Source: Sphingomonas ginsenosidivorax (GTDB lineage Bacteria > Pseudomonadota > Alphaproteobacteria > Sphingomonadales > Sphingomonadaceae). Taken from it: a stretch of DNA of 64,000 bases. The notes under the pieces were generated by a model. That model saw only the letters and a program-made list of their open reading frames with translations. It ran no database searches and was not told the DNA's origin. The position numbers and the translations under genes were made by a program. This document shows positions 61,395 through 64,000 of the stretch, piece by piece. Location of the stretch: NCBI RefSeq assembly GCF_007995065.1, contig NZ_VOQR01000001.1, positions 2,855,001-2,919,000 on the forward strand. Direction: 5' to 3'. Positions within the stretch are counted from its first letter, which is position 1. Each line of letters opens with the position of its first letter.

Positions 61395-61844
61395 TTACCG
61401 CCGCCCCGCGAAAAACGCCCGCAGCAACCCGGCCGCCTCACCCTCGGCAATCCCCGCATAAACCTCGGGGCGATGGTGGCACGTCGGCTGCCCGAAGAAC
61501 CGCGGCCCATGCTCGACCGCCCCGCCCTTTGCATCGGGCGCGGCATAATAGAGCCGAGCGATCCGCGCATGCGCGATCGCCCCCGCGCACATCGCGCACG
61601 GCTCCAGCGTCACCCACAGGTCGCAGTCTTCCAGCCGGTCGCGCCCCAACCGCGCCGCGGCGGCGCGAATCGCGAGCATCTCGGCATGCGCGGTCGGATC
61701 GCTCAGCGCCCGCGGCGCATTCGCCGCGACCGCGATCACTTCCCCCTTCAACACGACGACGGCGCCGACCGGCACTTCGCCGGCCAGCGCCGCGTTGCGG
61801 GCCGCATCGAGCGCGCGCCGCATGGGGTCGGGGACCGGGAACAT
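61395..61844 (-). CDS. tadA: tRNA-specific adenosine deaminase TadA-like
   Basis: 149 residues. Cytidine/deoxycytidylate deaminase fold with zinc-binding HAE at 53-55 and PCAMCAGAIAHARI at 82-95. The FGQPTCHHRPEVYAGI region (about 117-132) follows the usual TadA pattern with the RNA-binding C-terminus. It converts adenosine to inosine at the tRNA-Arg anticodon wobble position; it could also be guanine deaminase-like, but motif order and length favour TadA. Confidence 0.88.
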   Translation of the reverse strand: MFPVPDPMRRALDAARNAALAGEVPVGAVVVLKGEVIAVAANAPRALSDPTAHAEMLAIRAAAARLGRDRLEDCDLWVTLEPCAMCAGAIAHARIARLYYAAPDAKGGAVEHGPRFFGQPTCHHRPEVYAGIAEGEAAGLLRAFFAGRR

Positions 61845-61920
61845 CCCGCTGCCCTGCCCCGCATCACGACATCCGTAAAGGGACAGCCTCGGACCACGAC
61901 CACCGTCACCCCCGCCCCCC

Positions 61921-62006
61921 CGTCATCCTGACGAACGTCAGGATCCAGGGCCACAATCGCCGCGCGCTGTTACCCTGGATCCCGGGTCAAGCCCGCGAGG
62001 ACGGAG
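61921..62006. repeat. REP-like paired palindrome, GTCATCCTGACGAACG family
   Basis: CGTCATCCTGACGAACGTCA faces a shifted CCCGGGTCAAGCCCGCGAGG end; the two halves belong to different sub-families. It lies between two genes on the minus strand. Confidence 0.6.
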
Positions 62007-62031
62007 TGGCAGGGAAACGGCGCGCGTAAAC

Positions 62032-62262
62032 TCAGTTCGGCGCCTGCGCGTTGGCCTGTGCGTTCGCCGGCTTCTCGACCGAGATCGTCGGCACCGCGAC
62101 CGTCTTGTTCTCGGTACCCAGAGTCACCTTGGCGACGTCCGCCTGGAACTTCGGCGCCTGCACGACGGCGGACTGCGTCTGGTCGATGTTGATGATCCCG
62201 AAATACATCAGTCCGGCGACAACCAGCACCGCGATCGCGAGCAGACTCAGAATCGTACGCAT
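62032..62262 (-). CDS. Small single-helix exported protein
   Basis: 76 residues from ATG 62262, with a strong GGGGAAA ribosome-binding stretch upstream. It has one N-terminal membrane helix (about 4-24, TILSLLAIAVLVVAGLMYFG), then an extracytoplasmic part (IINIDQTQSAVVQAPKFQAD, then VPTISVEKPANAQANAQAPN). It is divergent from rpmB. Function unknown; the motif VxVPTISVEKP is a mark of a small conserved sphingomonad group. Confidence 0.75.
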   Translation of the reverse strand: MRTILSLLAIAVLVVAGLMYFGIINIDQTQSAVVQAPKFQADVAKVTLGTENKTVAVPTISVEKPANAQANAQAPN

Positions 62263-62382
62263 AAATTTCCCCTTTACCGGTTCGATAGCGTAACAACGTC
62301 GACACCGCCGCGCGAGTTGCACCACGAGTTGCATGGCGCCCCTTCAACCGGATGACCTCGAACGCCCAAACCCGTGAATCGG

Positions 62383-62411
62383 TTGACGCGCTCCCCCTCG
62401 CGGGGTATCGG
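62383..62411 (+). promoter_or_regulatory. Likely sigma-70 promoter of rpmB
   Basis: TTGACG at 62383-62388, 17-base spacer, TATCGG at 62406-62411, 43 bases before the rpmB ATG. The -35 matches the consensus in five of six; the -10 only in three (TAT). Predicted by position and spacing. Confidence 0.5.
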
Positions 62412-62453
62412 CGCGCCTTTCCGGGGGTCATCCCGAAACTTATAGGTAGACAG

Positions 62454-62744
62454 ATGTCGCGCATTTGCGAACTGACCGGCAAGGGCCGGATGGTCGGGAA
62501 CAACGTGTCCCACGCCAACAACAAGACCAAGCGTACGTTCCTGCCCAACCTGCAGAACGTGACGCTGATCTCCGATTCGCTCGAAAAGGGCGTTCGCCTG
62601 CGCGTCTCGACGCACGGCCTGCGTTCGGTCGAGCATAATGGCGGCCTGGACAACTGGCTGGTCAAGACCTCGGACGACAAGCTCTCGCTGCGCGTGCGCC
62701 GCTTGAAGCGCGAAATCGTCAAGAAGCTCGCCGTCGCCGCCTAA
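62454..62744 (+). CDS. rpmB: Ribosomal protein bL28
   Basis: 96 residues from ATG 62454, preceded by the open frame of no meaning. [29 protein letters not shown] is the L28 start; [20 protein letters not shown] follows. It is a core large-subunit ribosomal protein. A hairpin lies 26 bases after the stop. Confidence 0.97.
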   Translation: MSRICELTGKGRMVGNNVSHANNKTKRTFLPNLQNVTLISDSLEKGVRLRVSTHGLRSVEHNGGLDNWLVKTSDDKLSLRVRRLKREIVKKLAVAA

Positions 62745-62769
62745 CGCGGTCTGCGGTTGCTGAACGGCC

Positions 62770-62799
62770 GGCTCGTCCCGCACCCATGCGGGGCGAGCC
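62770..62799 (+). terminator. Hairpin after rpmB, probable terminator
   Basis: GGCTCGTCCCGC (62770-62781) pairs with GCGGGGCGAGCC (62788-62799), 12 positions with one wobble and a six-base loop. Downstream bases are G/T-rich rather than a clean T-run. Confidence 0.55.
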
Positions 62800-62812
62800 G
62801 TCGTCGTTTGGG

Positions 62813-63829
62813 TCAGCCGTTCAGGCGGAACTTCAACAGCAACGTGCGCTCGAGCGGCGCGGCCTGGTTGTCGTCGGACACCAGCCACAACATCGTCGCG
62901 CCCGCATCGCGCCCGGTGCCCCGGGTCGCTGCGACCCCCTCGAAATTGTCGTGGATCAGCGGCGGGGCCAGCGTCGCGATCGCGCGTCCGGTTACGGTCG
63001 CGCCCTCGCGAACCTCGCGCGGGTCGATCAGCACCAGGATGCTGGTGAACACGAACGGCAGGCTGAACGCGCGGTTGAGCACCAGCAACCGCCCGTCGGG
63101 CAGCTCGGTGGCATCCGAGGGATCATAGCCGTTGGGCGGCATGTAGGTGAAGCGCACCGCGGGTCGGCTGTCCTTCAGCGGATCGCCCGCGAAGATCAGC
63201 GCCTGCCGCCCTCGCCGCCGCGGCACCGCGACGCGCGGCCCGCGGGTCGTCTCAGAAATCGTCAGGAACCGGCCGTCGTGCAGCCGCGCCAGCGATTCGG
63301 CGCCACCATTGACGTCCCATTTCGCCATCGCGGTGGGCGCGACATGCCCCTCGACCCGCGCGAAGCCGGACGCATAGCGCCAGATCGCGTTGGCGCCCTC
63401 GAACCCTGCCCAGATCGTGCCGGTGCGCGGGTCGATCGCCATCGATTCGCTGTCGCGGTCGGCCTTCTGCCACCCCTCGCCCGGCCCGCCCGGCAGGTTG
63501 CGGAAGCCGATATCGGCCGGGCGCCAGTCCGCCCCCATGCGAAAGCTCACCGCATTGCCGCCGTCGCTCAGCAGGATGAACCGGTCGCCCGCCACCGCCA
63601 GCGACGAATAGCCGCCGAACGCCGGGTCGCGACTGGTCAGGTGGACCCCGCCGAGAAACGTCAGCGCCCCCACTGTGGTCCGCGCCGAGTCGCCCTCGTC
63701 CAGCGCGACAGGTGCGACGGACAGATTCGCGGCCCGGCCGAGCAGCGGCAGGCGCACCTCACCGGTCCAGCCCGGCGCGATCGCCAGCACGGTTCCGGCG
63801 ACGAGCAACAGGGTGAGCGGGCGGCGCAT
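62813..63829 (-). CDS. Esterase-like phytase-domain protein, secreted
   Basis: 338 residues. Signal peptide (MRRPLTLLLVAGTVLAIAPG). The body is a six-bladed propeller-like domain of the phytase esterase-like family (PF13449): LGGVHLTSRDPAFGGYSSLAV (about 59-79), DRFILLSDGGNAVSFRMG (about 81-98), then DRDSESMAIDPRTGTIWAGFEGAN and MAKWDVNGGAESLARLHDGRFLTISE. Probably cleaves phosphate or carboxyl esters in the envelope; substrate unknown. It is convergent with rpmB. Confidence 0.88.
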   Translation of the reverse strand: MRRPLTLLLVAGTVLAIAPGWTGEVRLPLLGRAANLSVAPVALDEGDSARTTVGALTFLGGVHLTSRDPAFGGYSSLAVAGDRFILLSDGGNAVSFRMGADWRPADIGFRNLPGGPGEGWQKADRDSESMAIDPRTGTIWAGFEGANAIWRYASGFARVEGHVAPTAMAKWDVNGGAESLARLHDGRFLTISETTRGPRVAVPRRRGRQALIFAGDPLKDSRPAVRFTYMPPNGYDPSDATELPDGRLLVLNRAFSLPFVFTSILVLIDPREVREGATVTGRAIATLAPPLIHDNFEGVAATRGTGRDAGATMLWLVSDDNQAAPLERTLLLKFRLNG

Positions 63830-63974
63830 CCCGGCCTCTTAGAGACCCGGCGTGCATGAACAATGGATAACGAGCGCATTCAGGGTTCGCTCAATGCGAA
63901 TCGCCCAGAAGGACGTCATCGAAGATCGAAGGGCCGCCGACGCGGTTCCGGACATCCCCAACGGGAGACGCGCA

Positions 63975-64000
63975 ATGTTCAAGACTTTTACCCTCGCCGC
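63975..64000 (+). CDS. Start of a new gene at the right edge
   Basis: ATG at 63975 with an upstream CGGGAGA ribosome-binding stretch; only MFKTFTLAA is visible, which looks like the start of a signal peptide. Nothing else can be said. Confidence 0.45.

Overview
The window is about 64 kb of dense, GC-rich chromosomal DNA. It suggests a Sphingomonas-like alphaproteobacterium (Sphingomonadaceae). The grounds are the gene types (mitochondrial-type ATP12 chaperone, SspB with the alphaproteobacterial fold, DUF2093, ClpB, HflKC with DegP, OpgG/OpgH, a large TonB-dependent receptor, class Ia ribonucleotide reductase without an ATP-cone), the many small sphingomonad-type secreted proteins, and the abundance of short palindromic intergenic repeats. 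No rRNA, tRNA, phage, insertion sequence or CRISPR array was seen, so this is mostly core chromosome with one small accessory islet.

Layout. 1-9.2 kb: partial adenine deaminase (left edge), DUF808 membrane protein, S9 peptidase, deoxyinosine glycosylase with DedA, then opgG-opgH for periplasmic glucans and a small conserved protein. 9.3-12 kb: a membrane PAS-GGDEF-EAL-PilZ cyclic-di-GMP protein. 12.4-16.6 kb: nrdA and nrdB, separated by a DUF559 nuclease gene framed by inverted repeats, a DUF2171 protein and a small membrane protein. 16.6-19 kb: the accessory islet, with a lower-GC secreted protein, a DUF4160/DUF2442 pair, several palindromic repeats and a frameshifted helix-turn-helix pseudogene. 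19-25.6 kb: nuclease, 2-oxoglutarate oxygenase, lipoprotein, Bcr/CflA-type exporter, acidic protein, outer-membrane barrel and M20 hydrolase. 25.7-32 kb: HerA-like ATPase, then hflK-hflC-degP (membrane and periplasmic proteolysis) divergent from mrp. 32-45 kb: mixed housekeeping genes (poxB, TRIC channel, osmC, crcB, an rluA-type synthase, HAD phosphatase, atp12, gmk, fumC, sspB). 45.2-48.4 kb: hisB-hisH-hisA-hisF, each pair spaced by a palindromic repeat. 48.5-51 kb: clpB. 51-54 kb: TonB-dependent receptor. 54.5-64 kb: M23 peptidase, DUF2093 and xseA, back to back with purD, then a membrane helix-hairpin-helix protein, a CorC-like transporter, an OmpA lipoprotein, tadA, rpmB and a phytase-like esterase.

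The most distinctive features are not a multi-gene system. They are boundary structures: (i) a hairpin that would bury the nrdA ribosome-binding site, with a competing upstream hairpin; (ii) a DUF559 nuclease gene bracketed by perfect 35-bp inverted copies of a palindromic repeat; (iii) palindromic repeats taken into gene ends, providing the Shine-Dalgarno of hisH, the last codons and stop of atp12, and a possible start of the DUF559 gene; (iv) xseA and purD whose divergent start codons overlap by two bases. Gene starts were chosen from ribosome-binding sites, signal peptides and family length. Functions are read from motifs without database searches.
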